The notes beneath the pieces are model-generated. The model saw only the letters and a list, made by a program, of their open reading frames with translations. It was not told where the DNA came from and did not search any database. Positions 37,561 to 46,538 of a DNA stretch of 64,000 nucleotides are shown one piece after another (position 1 is the stretch's first letter; each line of letters starts with the position of its first letter). The DNA comes from Lactobacillus johnsonii (GTDB taxonomy: Bacteria; Bacillota; Bacilli; Lactobacillales; Lactobacillaceae), in the NCBI RefSeq assembly GCF_013487865.1, contig NZ_CP047409.1, positions 1 to 64,000 of the forward strand, given 5' to 3'. A program made the translations under genes and the position numbers.

Positions 37561-39168
37561 ATGAAATGCTTATTGAGATATTTAAAAAAAGAACCAGTAA
37601 AGGTTGGGGTTGTAATTATCCTAACAATTATTACTTCTGCTTTGCGTGCTACTCATGCACTAATCAATGTAAATATTCTAAATTCTTTGATCAAATTACA
37701 GATGTATAACTTTTTTAACTGGGTAATGATTGATATTGGAGTGTTTGCAATCCTATCTATTTTTCTAATTTTACTTCAAATTCAAACAGCTAAAACAATT
37801 GAATTTTTATGCTTGGATTTAAGAAAAGATATTGTTCGCCAAATTGCTAATAAGCCAATTATGAAATACCAGGAAAAAGATACAGGAGTCTATGCTTCCT
37901 GGCTAACTAATGATATAAATACAATCGAAAATAATGGTTTTTATAATATTTTACAATCCATTCAAATTATTACCGACCCATTATTTTCAATTATTGCCTT
38001 ACTACAATTCTCTTGGACATTTATACCTTTAATTTTACTAGTCTCATTTTTAACAGTTTTTTTACCACAAATTGTTCATGATAGATTAGCTAGTGCGAGT
38101 TTATCAACTACTCAAGCTAATGAAAATTTACTTAGTACTATTAATGATGGCTTGAGGGGCTTTGCAACATATTCTATTTTTGGCGTTGAGAGACAACTTG
38201 AAAATAGAATTACTGGTGCCACGATGGCCTTAATTGGTAAGAAAGTACGACAAGCGAAATATCAAGCAGTAGCTAATAATATTGCTGGTTTTTCAAATAT
38301 TTTAGGACAAACTGGTATTGAAGCTTGGACTGGTTTTCTAGCTCTGCAAAAAAGTATTTCCATTGGTGTAATCGGATCTTCAGGAAATTTGTCCTACAAT
38401 GTTTTTAATTCATTAGCTGCGATTGCACCAATGTGGGCAGAAATGACTGCGTTGACGCCAATTTTTGAAAAATATCATCTTGATGATAAAAGTAAGCCTA
38501 AACAAATTGGTAGAACACTTGAAAATAATGATTTTCAATGTTTAGATATTAAGAATCTACAAATTTCTTTTGGAGATAAACCAGTTTTTAAGCAACCATT
38601 AAATTTACATATAAGTAAAAATCAAAAGATTGCTCTTGATGGCGATTCTGGTAGTGGTAAAAGTACACTTTTAAAAATAATTTCAGGTCAAATAAAAAAT
38701 TATCAGGGGTCAGTTAAAATTAATAATCAAGATGAAAAAACTCTCAGTTATGATGCCATTAGAGAAACATTGATTTATGTGGATCAGATTCCATATTTAT
38801 TTAACGGGACGATTCGTTATAACTTAGAGTTAGGTGAGCATTTTAGCGATCAAGAGATATTCGATGCCTTAAGAAAAGCTGATTTGTTTGATTATGTTAA
38901 AGAGTTATCAGCAGGATTAAATACAAAAGTTGGCGAAAATGGCACAAAAATGTCTGGAGGACAGAAGCAAAGATTAGCTTTAGCCCGTGGCTTACTAAGA
39001 AATAGAAAGCTATTTTTATTAGATGAGAGTACAAGCAGTTTAGATAAGAAAAGTGCTTTGAATGTTGAAAATATCTTTCTGAGTCAACCAGATATTACAG
39101 TTATTTTTGTTAGCCATCAGCTACATGATGAAAACAAACAGAAATTTGATAGGATCATTAAGATATAA
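37561..39168 (+). CDS. ABC transporter, fused permease and ATPase
   Basis: This half-transporter exporter has an N-terminal membrane domain (about six segments, residues 1-300) and a C-terminal ATPase. Walker A is GDSGSGKST, the signature is MSGGQKQRLALARG and Walker B is LFLLDEST. The Q-loop and H-loop text is VDQIPYLF and VSHQ. The start at 37561 (MKCLLRYLKKEP, 535 residues) has SD AGAGGTG; an upstream ATG at 37540 does not. It converges with an Rgg-type regulator 14 bp away. The substrate (peptide or drug) is unknown. Confidence 0.88.
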   Translation: MKCLLRYLKKEPVKVGVVIILTIITSALRATHALINVNILNSLIKLQMYNFFNWVMIDIGVFAILSIFLILLQIQTAKTIEFLCLDLRKDIVRQIANKPIMKYQEKDTGVYASWLTNDINTIENNGFYNILQSIQIITDPLFSIIALLQFSWTFIPLILLVSFLTVFLPQIVHDRLASASLSTTQANENLLSTINDGLRGFATYSIFGVERQLENRITGATMALIGKKVRQAKYQAVANNIAGFSNILGQTGIEAWTGFLALQKSISIGVIGSSGNLSYNVFNSLAAIAPMWAEMTALTPIFEKYHLDDKSKPKQIGRTLENNDFQCLDIKNLQISFGDKPVFKQPLNLHISKNQKIALDGDSGSGKSTLLKIISGQIKNYQGSVKINNQDEKTLSYDAIRETLIYVDQIPYLFNGTIRYNLELGEHFSDQEIFDALRKADLFDYVKELSAGLNTKVGENGTKMSGGQKQRLALARGLLRNRKLFLLDESTSSLDKKSALNVENIFLSQPDITVIFVSHQLHDENKQKFDRIIKI

Positions 39169-39182
39169 AAGAGATGAATATA

Positions 39183-39992
39183 CTATATTTTCGGTAACAT
39201 ACTTACAAAGTCACTATATCCTGTAAGCTTTAAAACGTTGGTTATTTCCTGACAAGTAGCAGGATCCTTTTGAAAAACAGACGCGTAATATTTTCCAAGT
39301 AACTTTATAAATAGGACGGGCCCTTTGCTATTAATGGTTGAGATATATGCTAATACCTCTTGGATTAACTTTGTGGAGTTTTTCTCGTAGCAATTATCTA
39401 GGTAATTAATACAGATTGCGCCAATACATTCTTGCAAAGAACTTTGTAGAATATTTGGATTAGAATATTTCGCTAAGATAGTACCTACTAAAAAGTTCAG
39501 CTCATCTATATCGTAGATACGCATTGTTTCTCTAAAAATTTGAAGGGAATGAATATTCCAATTGTTGTTGACGAGAATGTATTGTTTCAGTTTATTTTTT
39601 AATTCAATTGGAATTTCTTTAGCTTTAGGAAGATAGACCTCTAAAGTAAGCTGCAATTGCAATTTATAATATTCAGTTTGGCGATTATTAGGAAGTAAAT
39701 CTATCTCCTGTTTTATTTTTAATAATTTATCTTTGCTTTTTTGCTCAAAAGCTACAGAAATTCTATCCATAATATCTTCTGAGATATTTTCTTTATCATT
39801 TAGATTTTCAAAAAAATAGGTAGCATTTATTTGATGTTTATTAAGAATTTGAAGGAGATCGTTAGTCCCAATATTATGAATATTTCTTTCAACTTTTGAA
39901 TAAAAAGAGGTTGAGACTACATTTGCAGCCATTTCTGTTTGAGTTAATCCTAGTTGTTTTCTAAGATTTAGCAGTGCTTCACCAATTGTCAT
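39183..39992 (-). CDS. Rgg/MutR-type transcriptional regulator
   Basis: The 269-residue protein has an N-terminal HTH (GEALLNLRKQLGLTQTEMAA, SFYSKVERNIHNI) followed by an all-helical repeat domain, typical of Rgg/MutR peptide-responsive regulators. It faces the ABC exporter gene and ends 14 bp from it. I found no short hydrophobic peptide gene of the SHP kind next to it, so the signal, if any, is unidentified. Confidence 0.83.
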   Translation of the reverse strand: MTIGEALLNLRKQLGLTQTEMAANVVSTSFYSKVERNIHNIGTNDLLQILNKHQINATYFFENLNDKENISEDIMDRISVAFEQKSKDKLLKIKQEIDLLPNNRQTEYYKLQLQLTLEVYLPKAKEIPIELKNKLKQYILVNNNWNIHSLQIFRETMRIYDIDELNFLVGTILAKYSNPNILQSSLQECIGAICINYLDNCYEKNSTKLIQEVLAYISTINSKGPVLFIKLLGKYYASVFQKDPATCQEITNVLKLTGYSDFVSMLPKI

Positions 39993-40146
39993 TCTGTATA
40001 CCTCAAATTTAATTTTTTAATAATAATCTTATTTAGTCTTTATTCTATCATGTTATAGGATGATAATAATTTCAATTGCATTAATAAGCTATAATAAAGA
40101 GAAATTACCACAAATTTACTACGATTACATTTAGAAAACTAGAAAA

Positions 40147-42066
40147 ATGAAAAAACTAACAACAGGAATTTTAGCCCATGTAGATGCTGGAAAAACTACC
40201 TTGTCAGAAGGGATGCTCTACAAAAGTGGCACATTGAGGAAATTAGGTGCAGTTGATAAAGGAACTGCCTATTTAGACAGTGATGATTTAGAAAAGAAGC
40301 GCGGGATTACGATTTTTTCCCATATTGCGCGCATTCAAACCGGTAATAGTGAATTACAAATTTTAGATACGCCGGGCCATATTGATTTCGCTCAAGAAAT
40401 GGAAGAGACGTTAAGTGTTTTAGATTATGCCATCTTAGTTGTATCAGCTAGTGAAGGAGTAACTGGATATACACGAACTCTTTGGAGCTTACTAAAAAAG
40501 CATGAAATTCCAGTTTTTGTCTTTGTCAATAAAATGGATACCTTGAAAGCTGATAAGGAAAATATTCTTAAGCAACTTAATGAGCTGGATGACAATTTTA
40601 TTGAGTTTGACAATCAAGATGCAGATTTTTATGAAAAAGTTGCTACTGCAGATGAAACAACCTTAGATCAATATCTAGAACTTGGAAAAATAGAAGATAG
40701 TGCAGTCAAAAAATTAGTTAATCAAAGAAAAATTTTTCCAGTATATTTTGGCGCAGCTTTAAAATTAATTGGAATAGATGAATTTCTAGCGGGCTTAGAT
40801 AAGTGGACTGATGGAAAAAAGTATCCCAATGACTTTGGAGCTAGAATTTTTAAGGTTTCTTATGATGAAAAAGGCGAACGCTTAACTTGGGTAAAGATTA
40901 CAGGTGGTAGTTTAAAAGCCAAGACCGAGATATTTCCTGATGAAAAGATAAATGAAATTCGTCGCTATAACGGCACTAAGTATCAAGTTATTCCACAGGC
41001 AGAAGCTAGTGAGATTATTGCTGTTAGCGGCTTGAAAAGTACTTATCCCGGACAAGGGTTGGGCTTTGAAAATGATCAGACTAATTTTACCGTTCAGCCG
41101 GTTCTAACTTATGCAGTAAAAGTTGATTCAGCTAATACAAATACTTGCTTGCAAGCATTAAAACAGCTTGAAGATGAGAATCCTCAACTCCATGTTAAGT
41201 GGAACAAGCAGACAGAAGAGATAAGTATTGATGTTTTGGGGAAGATTCAATTAGAGATTCTCCAGCAACTATTACTCGATCGCTTTAATTTAGAAGTTGA
41301 ATTTACTCAGGGCAAGATTCTTTACCAAGAAAGTATTAAAGCTTCAGTGGAAGGGGTAGGTCACTTTGAACCTTTAAGGCACTATGCAGAAGTTCACTTG
41401 TTACTCACTCCTGGTAAAAACGGAAGTAGCTTGGTTTTCAAAAATAAGTGTAGTTTAGAAGTTTTGCCTAAAAAATGGCAAGATCAAGTAATGGAAAGTT
41501 TATCTAATAAGGAACACTTAGGCGTCTTAACTGGGTCACCTATCACAGATCTTGAAATTACCCTAGTTGGAGGCCGCGGAAGCAATGTTCATACAGTTGG
41601 CGGAGATTTTCGTGAGGCAACTTATCGTGCAGTCCGGCAAGGATTAATGGAGCTAAAAGCTAAAAAACAAGTTTATTTACTTGAACCTTGGTATCAATTC
41701 ACTTTAAGAATTAATCAGGATCAAGTTGGTCGCGCAATTAATGATATTGAGAGAATGGGTGGAAAATTTGAACTTGGAGAAAGTAGTGGGAACGTCACTA
41801 CGATTACCGGTCAAGCACCGGTAGCACAGATGCAAGATTATGCCACTGAAGTTAGAAACTACACGCATGGTAGTGGACAACTAGAATGTTTATTCTTGGG
41901 TTATCGAGAATGTAAAGATAGTGCTGCTATTATTGAAGAAATGGCTTATGATCCACTATCTGACATTAACAATACTCCTAACTCCGTCTTCTGCTCACAT
42001 GGCGCAGGTCATACAGTTGTGTGGAATGAGGTACCAAGTCATGCACAGTATCCATATTTAGGATAA
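40147..42066 (+). CDS. Tet(M)-like ribosome-protection/EF-G-like GTPase
   Basis: The 639-residue translational GTPase has G1 AHVDAGKTT, a switch-region text KKRGITIFS, G3 DTPGHIDF and G4 NKMD. EF-G-like domains II-V and a C-terminal GYRECKDSAA-type extension follow, as in Tet(M)/Tet(O). Chromosomal relatives of this kind occur in lactobacilli without proven resistance. Only a weak SD is seen. I do not call tetracycline resistance from sequence alone. Confidence 0.85.
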   Translation: MKKLTTGILAHVDAGKTTLSEGMLYKSGTLRKLGAVDKGTAYLDSDDLEKKRGITIFSHIARIQTGNSELQILDTPGHIDFAQEMEETLSVLDYAILVVSASEGVTGYTRTLWSLLKKHEIPVFVFVNKMDTLKADKENILKQLNELDDNFIEFDNQDADFYEKVATADETTLDQYLELGKIEDSAVKKLVNQRKIFPVYFGAALKLIGIDEFLAGLDKWTDGKKYPNDFGARIFKVSYDEKGERLTWVKITGGSLKAKTEIFPDEKINEIRRYNGTKYQVIPQAEASEIIAVSGLKSTYPGQGLGFENDQTNFTVQPVLTYAVKVDSANTNTCLQALKQLEDENPQLHVKWNKQTEEISIDVLGKIQLEILQQLLLDRFNLEVEFTQGKILYQESIKASVEGVGHFEPLRHYAEVHLLLTPGKNGSSLVFKNKCSLEVLPKKWQDQVMESLSNKEHLGVLTGSPITDLEITLVGGRGSNVHTVGGDFREATYRAVRQGLMELKAKKQVYLLEPWYQFTLRINQDQVGRAINDIERMGGKFELGESSGNVTTITGQAPVAQMQDYATEVRNYTHGSGQLECLFLGYRECKDSAAIIEEMAYDPLSDINNTPNSVFCSHGAGHTVVWNEVPSHAQYPYLG

Positions 42067-42109
42067 ATTGCTGCACGATTTTGGTAGATTAAGCTAAATG
42101 ATTTTTATT

Positions 42110-42292
42110 ATAAAACGCTTTCATTATTTATGAAAAGGTGCTATATTAAAAGTGTGAAATAGCTCTAGTAGAAGTCACGATTAGGATTGTTAATATTTAT
42201 ATTTTTTATTAAGTCGACGATACTCTAGCTATTGCAATTCATAAATATATTTTATAAGAAAAGGAAGTTCTGATTAATGAACTTCCTTTTTT
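42110..42292 (+). ncRNA. Candidate small transcript with cre and terminator
   Basis: This is a gene-free stretch. ATAAAACGCTTTCA (42110-42123) is a cre site on the minus strand. TATATT (about 42142-42147) could be a -10. AATAGCT (near 42167) can pair with AGCTATT (near 42228). AAAAGGAAGTTC/GAACTTCCTTTT with T tail (42259-42292) terminates. Nothing protein-coding is convincing. The whole could be a CcpA-controlled sRNA, or merely a 3' terminator. Confidence 0.35.
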
Positions 42293-42319
42293 GTGCTAAT
42301 AAAAATGTAAGTAAAGTAA

Positions 42320-43672
42320 CTATTTGAATCCCATTTGCTTGCGTAGGACCGTGTAGATTGGTTCTCCACCTAAGAGAGCTAGAATTAGATAGGCAATAAA
42401 GACACTCATAATCATTGGCAAAACTTGTTCTACGGTTCCGATCATTTCTGTCAACAAAATAATTGCGGTAAATGGGGCTCGCAAAATTGCCCCGAGGTAG
42501 GCTGCCATAGAGACAACAATGATATTAGTATAGTTGTCAGTCGGAATGAGGCCTAAGTGGATAAAGACAGTCGCAAAAATCGTCCCCATTAAAGCTCCTA
42601 AAACTAAAATCGGCATAAAAGTACCACTAGGAATAGAACTACAATAAGAAATCATAGAAAAAATTAGTCTTAGTAGAAAGAAGACAACTGGGATTAAAAT
42701 CCATGAAAGCTGCCCTAGTTTTTCTTCTTGGATAATTAATGGATTGTGAAAGAGTGAATCGATCAAGTAATGTGATCCACCCAAAACATGCGGAAAGGCA
42801 AGCCCAATCGGAATAACTAATAAAAGTGGAACAATACTGTGGTATTGCATCGGAATAATTTTTAGCTTGCTGAAAAGCCATTTAGTATTTAAAAGAGACC
42901 GTTGATATCCATATGCCATTAGACCCGCTACAATTCCCACAGTGATTAAGGACCAGTAGGAGTGAACGGGTAATTTTTTAGCAATTGGAAGATAAAGACA
43001 GGGCCGAGTTCCAAAAAATATAATGGTAACTAAGTCTGCTGAAGCAGCGGCTCCTAAGGCACTGATACATTCTTTAGGTTTAAAAGAATGGGTAATGACT
43101 TCAACAAGAAAAAATACACCTGCAAGTGGGGCTGAGACTGCTGCACTAAGGCCAGCCGCAATTCCAGCGCATTGAAGCAAGCTTCTATCTTCTTCACTAC
43201 ACTCAAAAATATTTTCTGCAAAACCTTGACCTACTAAAGCTCCCATTTAGATACAAGGTCCTTCTCGTCCAAGAAAAAGACCCATTGAGCTTACTAAGAG
43301 GCCGCCTACGAATTTTCGCCATAAGACGGGGAACCAGTCAACTTCGTGTTCTCCCATTAAGGTTGCTTCGACTTGAGGAATACCTGAACCAGATAAGTCT
43401 AGTAAATATGGTTTAATAATTTTGCTCACAAGGATACAGATAAAAAATGTAAAGATGGTATATAGACTTATCCATTGGGGATGGGCTGCGAGATAGGGAT
43501 AGAGAAAGTATAAAAAATGGATGCTTTTATCGATAACAAAACGGAAAATGCTGACTATCATCCCTATAATTAATCCGATAATGATGCTTTGAACTAAAAG
43601 CTCGGGCACTCGGGTAGTGAAGGGGCGTCTAAGAAAATCTTTAGCAGGCTTCATAATTGTGACTTCTTTCAT
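42320..43672 (-). pseudogene. ClC-type chloride channel/transporter with nonsense codon
   Basis: The gene reads from 43672 through RRPFTTRVPELLVQS and GSGIPQVEA to GLFLGREGPCI, then TAA at 43247, and continues in the same frame MGALVGQGFAEN to 42320. The ClC signature is GREGPxxQ, so the stop has replaced the conserved Gln (CAA to TAA). Otherwise the 450-codon frame is intact, with about ten membrane segments. A single transition silences it unless suppressed or re-initiated. Confidence 0.88.
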
Positions 43673-43791
43673 AGATTGTTAGGTTCATTGTATGATGAAA
43701 ATAATGCGCCTTACAAAGAAAATGAATTTAATTATTAGAGGAGTACAAGCAATAAAAATAGAGAAGTAAACAATCTATTTAGAATATAGAA

Positions 43792-44718
43792 TTATTTTAG
43801 ATAATTTTTCCTCCGTAAAAAGAATGATGAAATAATAGCTAAAGCAAGTCCAAATAATAATACCCATAAAAATCCGAACTTATTTTCTTTGCCTGGCAAT
43901 CCACCTACGTTCATTCCCCAAATACTACTAATTAATGCAGGGATTGAGATAATAAGTGCAACTGAGTCAAGATACTTCATTAGGTTATTTAAGTGATTAT
44001 CCATCATTGCTGAAAATAATCCATTAATTGATTCTAAAAGATCTCGATAAACTTTGATTTGCTTAGTTATTCGCTGTTGTGAAAGAATTAGATCAATGAT
44101 TAGGATTGAGTCAGCAAGATGCTGTTCCTTAAAAAACTTTGTGAGGGAATTGATGGATGTAGTTTGGTCGTTCATTGTGTGATTAAAGTAAACCAGCGTT
44201 TTCATTAAATCAGTTGCTTGTTTTAAGGATTGAGTTTTTGTGCTAGTACGTGCTGCATGATCTAGCTCATCAATAGCTTGTTTTATGTTGTCTAATTCCT
44301 TGTTAAATTGATAATTTTGATATAGCAATTGTTTAATTAAAAGTACTTCAACTGAAAGTTTAGTAATTGAAGTTTTATCCTGAAAAATAGGTGTCGGTGA
44401 TTTTTGTAAAATTAGTATTAAATGTTGAGAATTAAATATGGCAATTGTTGGGTAAAGGGAGTCTTCAATTTCACTTTGTTTAGGGTCAAAATTAAAGGAT
44501 ACAAAAATATGTGCACCCTTTAATTTACAGTCGGGAAGAGCGTTAAAGTGAGATACTTCAGTTACAGAAGTTTGCTTAGTGAAAATATGCGTATCACAAT
44601 TTATTGTTTTTTCTAGATGGTTTAATTCAGCAGCAGTAGGTTGAACTAAAATTATAAGTTTAGCTGATAAAAGGTCATGTGATATTAACTGACCCTGATT
44701 ATTGTACATAGTAAGCAT
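43792..44718 (-). CDS. CorA-family cation transporter, second paralog
   Basis: The 308-residue protein has a soluble N-terminal domain, a long helix region (about 125-245) and two C-terminal membrane segments with the pore motif WGMNVGGLPG. It is quite different from the CorA at 11895 (low visible similarity outside the motif). ATG 44718 is chosen over TTG 44739 because AGGAGG lies 7 bases before it. The metal is unknown. Confidence 0.85.
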   Translation of the reverse strand: MLTMYNNQGQLISHDLLSAKLIILVQPTAAELNHLEKTINCDTHIFTKQTSVTEVSHFNALPDCKLKGAHIFVSFNFDPKQSEIEDSLYPTIAIFNSQHLILILQKSPTPIFQDKTSITKLSVEVLLIKQLLYQNYQFNKELDNIKQAIDELDHAARTSTKTQSLKQATDLMKTLVYFNHTMNDQTTSINSLTKFFKEQHLADSILIIDLILSQQRITKQIKVYRDLLESINGLFSAMMDNHLNNLMKYLDSVALIISIPALISSIWGMNVGGLPGKENKFGFLWVLLFGLALAIISSFFLRRKNYLK

Positions 44719-45024
44719 AAAATAACCTCCTACTCTCAACTCTCAAATTTTTAGACTAAATATATCATAAAGAGGAAGTATAAGTAGGTTTAATGCCTAG
44801 TAATGAATTATATGTGTACAATATGTGTATAGAAAATATTAATTTTTAATTAATATACATAACAAGTTATTAAGGAAATGTTAAGCTTACAGAGCTGTAG
44901 GCAGTAGAATATCTTTATTGATCAGGACTTGGTATGATTAAGTTAATCAATCATAAGTCATACAAAGATTAAAAATAGCTAGCTAAATCAATCTTTTATG
45001 TGTTTTAGGAAAGGAAGCCTAATT

Positions 45025-45189
45025 ATGATGGAAGATAAACATGGAATTAAAGACAAAGTAGCAGGTAAACTTAAAGAAGTAGAAGGAAAAATCACCGGTG
45101 ATAAAGCTCGTGAGGTCGAAGGAAAAGCTCAACAAGCTAAAGGAAAGGTGAAATCTAAGGCTACTGAAGTAAAAGAAGACTTAGAATAA
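45025..45189 (+). CDS. CsbD-family stress protein
   Basis: The 54-residue charged protein reads MMEDKHGIKDKVAGKLKEVE and GKITGDKAREVEGKAQQAKG, the CsbD pattern of general-stress proteins of unknown biochemistry. An SD (AGGAAAGGAAG) lies before ATG 45025. The region 44740-45024 upstream holds no gene. It is followed 39 bases on by a GlsB-like membrane gene, probably in one stress operon. Confidence 0.88.
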   Translation: MMEDKHGIKDKVAGKLKEVEGKITGDKAREVEGKAQQAKGKVKSKATEVKEDLE

Positions 45190-45228
45190 TCTACTTATTG
45201 TATATTTTAGAAATAGGAGGCGATCCCC

Positions 45229-45495
45229 ATGCTTCACTGGATTTGGGTTTTGATTGTCGGAGGCGTAATCGGGTTGATTGCAGGAGCCATTACTCATAAA
45301 GGCGGCTCAATGAACTGGATTGCAAATATTATTGCTGGGCTAGTAGGCTCATCTCTAGGCGAGGCTTTGCTGGGTGCCTGGGGTCCGCAAGTAGCGGGAA
45401 TGGCAATTGTTCCATCGTTACTAGGAGCTATTATTTTAGTTATCTTAGTTTCATGGATTATGACAATGCTATTTGGGTCAAAAGCTCATTCATAA
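45229..45495 (+). CDS. GlsB/YeaQ/YmgE-family membrane protein
   Basis: The 88-residue protein has three hydrophobic segments and Gly-rich repeats (GGVIGLIAGAIT, GLVGSSLGEALLGAWGPQ), characteristic of the GlsB/YeaQ/YmgE stress-protein family. A strong SD (AGGAGGCGAT) precedes the ATG. It is probably co-transcribed with the CsbD gene. Confidence 0.88.
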   Translation: MLHWIWVLIVGGVIGLIAGAITHKGGSMNWIANIIAGLVGSSLGEALLGAWGPQVAGMAIVPSLLGAIILVILVSWIMTMLFGSKAHS

Positions 45496-45530
45496 ATCAT
45501 ATTTAACACAATTTAATAATTTTCTCTCAA

Positions 45531-45558
45531 AAGAGCAGTCTTAGTCGACTGCTTTTTT
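45531..45558 (+). terminator. Terminator of the csbD-glsB pair
   Basis: AGCAGTC pairs with GACTGCT, followed by T6. Confidence 0.75.
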
Positions 45559-45631
45559 CTGTGGGCGGTCTTTTAAATTTTCATAGTATAATGGATGTGA
45601 TATAAAAATCTAGGTAAGAAAAGAGATAACA

Positions 45632-46459
45632 ATGCGTTTAATTTCATGGAATATTGACTCCCTTAATGCCGCTTTAACCAGTGATTCACCGCGTGCCCAA
45701 CTTACGCGTAGCGTTTTAAATACAATAAAAGAAAAAGATGCCGATATTATTGCTATTCAAGAAACTAAACTACGTTCTACTGGTCCAACAAAGAAGCACC
45801 AAGAAGTTCTTGCAGAGATGTTTCCTAACTATGACTATGTCTGGCGTTCTTCTGAAGAGCCGGCAAGAAAAGGCTATGCAGGAACCATGTTTTTATATAA
45901 AAACACTTTAACGCCTGAAGTAACTAAGCCGACTATTGGCGCACCGGATACAATGGATTATGAGGGACGAATTTTAACCTTAGAATTCGATAATTATTAT
46001 GTTACTCAAGTCTACACTCCTAACTCTGGTAATGAATTGAAGCGATTAGAAGATCGGCAAATTTGGGATGAAAAGTATACAGAATATTTACAAAAATTAG
46101 ATAAAAGTAAACCAGTAATTGCGAGTGGTGACTATAATGTTGCCCATACTCCAATTGATTTGAAACACCCCGAAAATAATCACCATAACGCTGGCTTTAC
46201 TGATGAAGAACGTCAAGGCTTTGATACATTATTGAAGCTTGGCTTTACTGATACCTTCAGAAAAATACATGGTAATGTAGAAGGTGTTTACTCATGGTGG
46301 GCTCAAAGAGTAAGAACGAGTAAAGACAATAACTCGGGCTGGAGAATTGACTATTACATTGTTTCTGATAGAATTGCTGATCAGGTAACTAAATCAGAAA
46401 TGATCGATACCGGAGATCGCAAAGATCATTGTCCAATTATGCTAGAAATTAATTTATAA
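45632..46459 (+). CDS. Exodeoxyribonuclease III-type AP endonuclease
   Basis: This repair enzyme cuts at abasic sites. The 275-residue protein has WNIDSLNA near residue 6, the metal-binding ADIIAIQETKL near 38, YTPNSG, the active-site SGDYNVAHTPIDL, GWRIDYYIVS and DHCPIMLEI, all exonuclease III motifs. A weak SD precedes ATG 45632. A hairpin (AAGAAGA/TCTTCTT, 46481-46508) terminates it. Confidence 0.93.
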   Translation: MRLISWNIDSLNAALTSDSPRAQLTRSVLNTIKEKDADIIAIQETKLRSTGPTKKHQEVLAEMFPNYDYVWRSSEEPARKGYAGTMFLYKNTLTPEVTKPTIGAPDTMDYEGRILTLEFDNYYVTQVYTPNSGNELKRLEDRQIWDEKYTEYLQKLDKSKPVIASGDYNVAHTPIDLKHPENNHHNAGFTDEERQGFDTLLKLGFTDTFRKIHGNVEGVYSWWAQRVRTSKDNNSGWRIDYYIVSDRIADQVTKSEMIDTGDRKDHCPIMLEINL

Positions 46460-46538
46460 TTATCCACTTGTGGATAAGTAAAGAAGATCGTTTAGGTCTT
46501 CTTTTTTAATTTAGATGGGAAGTGAAAGTTGTGGATAA
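46460..46538. other. DnaA-box cluster
   Basis: TTATCCACTTGTGGATAA (46460-46477) is an 18-bp palindrome that contains one consensus box TGTGGATAA and one single-mismatch box, head to head. A third perfect box TGTGGATAA lies at 46530-46538, over the start of the helicase gene. Three boxes in 80 bp is unusual outside oriC. Confidence 0.6.

Noticed and set aside
40147-42066. Calling tetracycline resistance
   Set aside because: Relatedness to Tet(M) is clear, but chromosomal paralogs often confer none; sequence alone does not decide.
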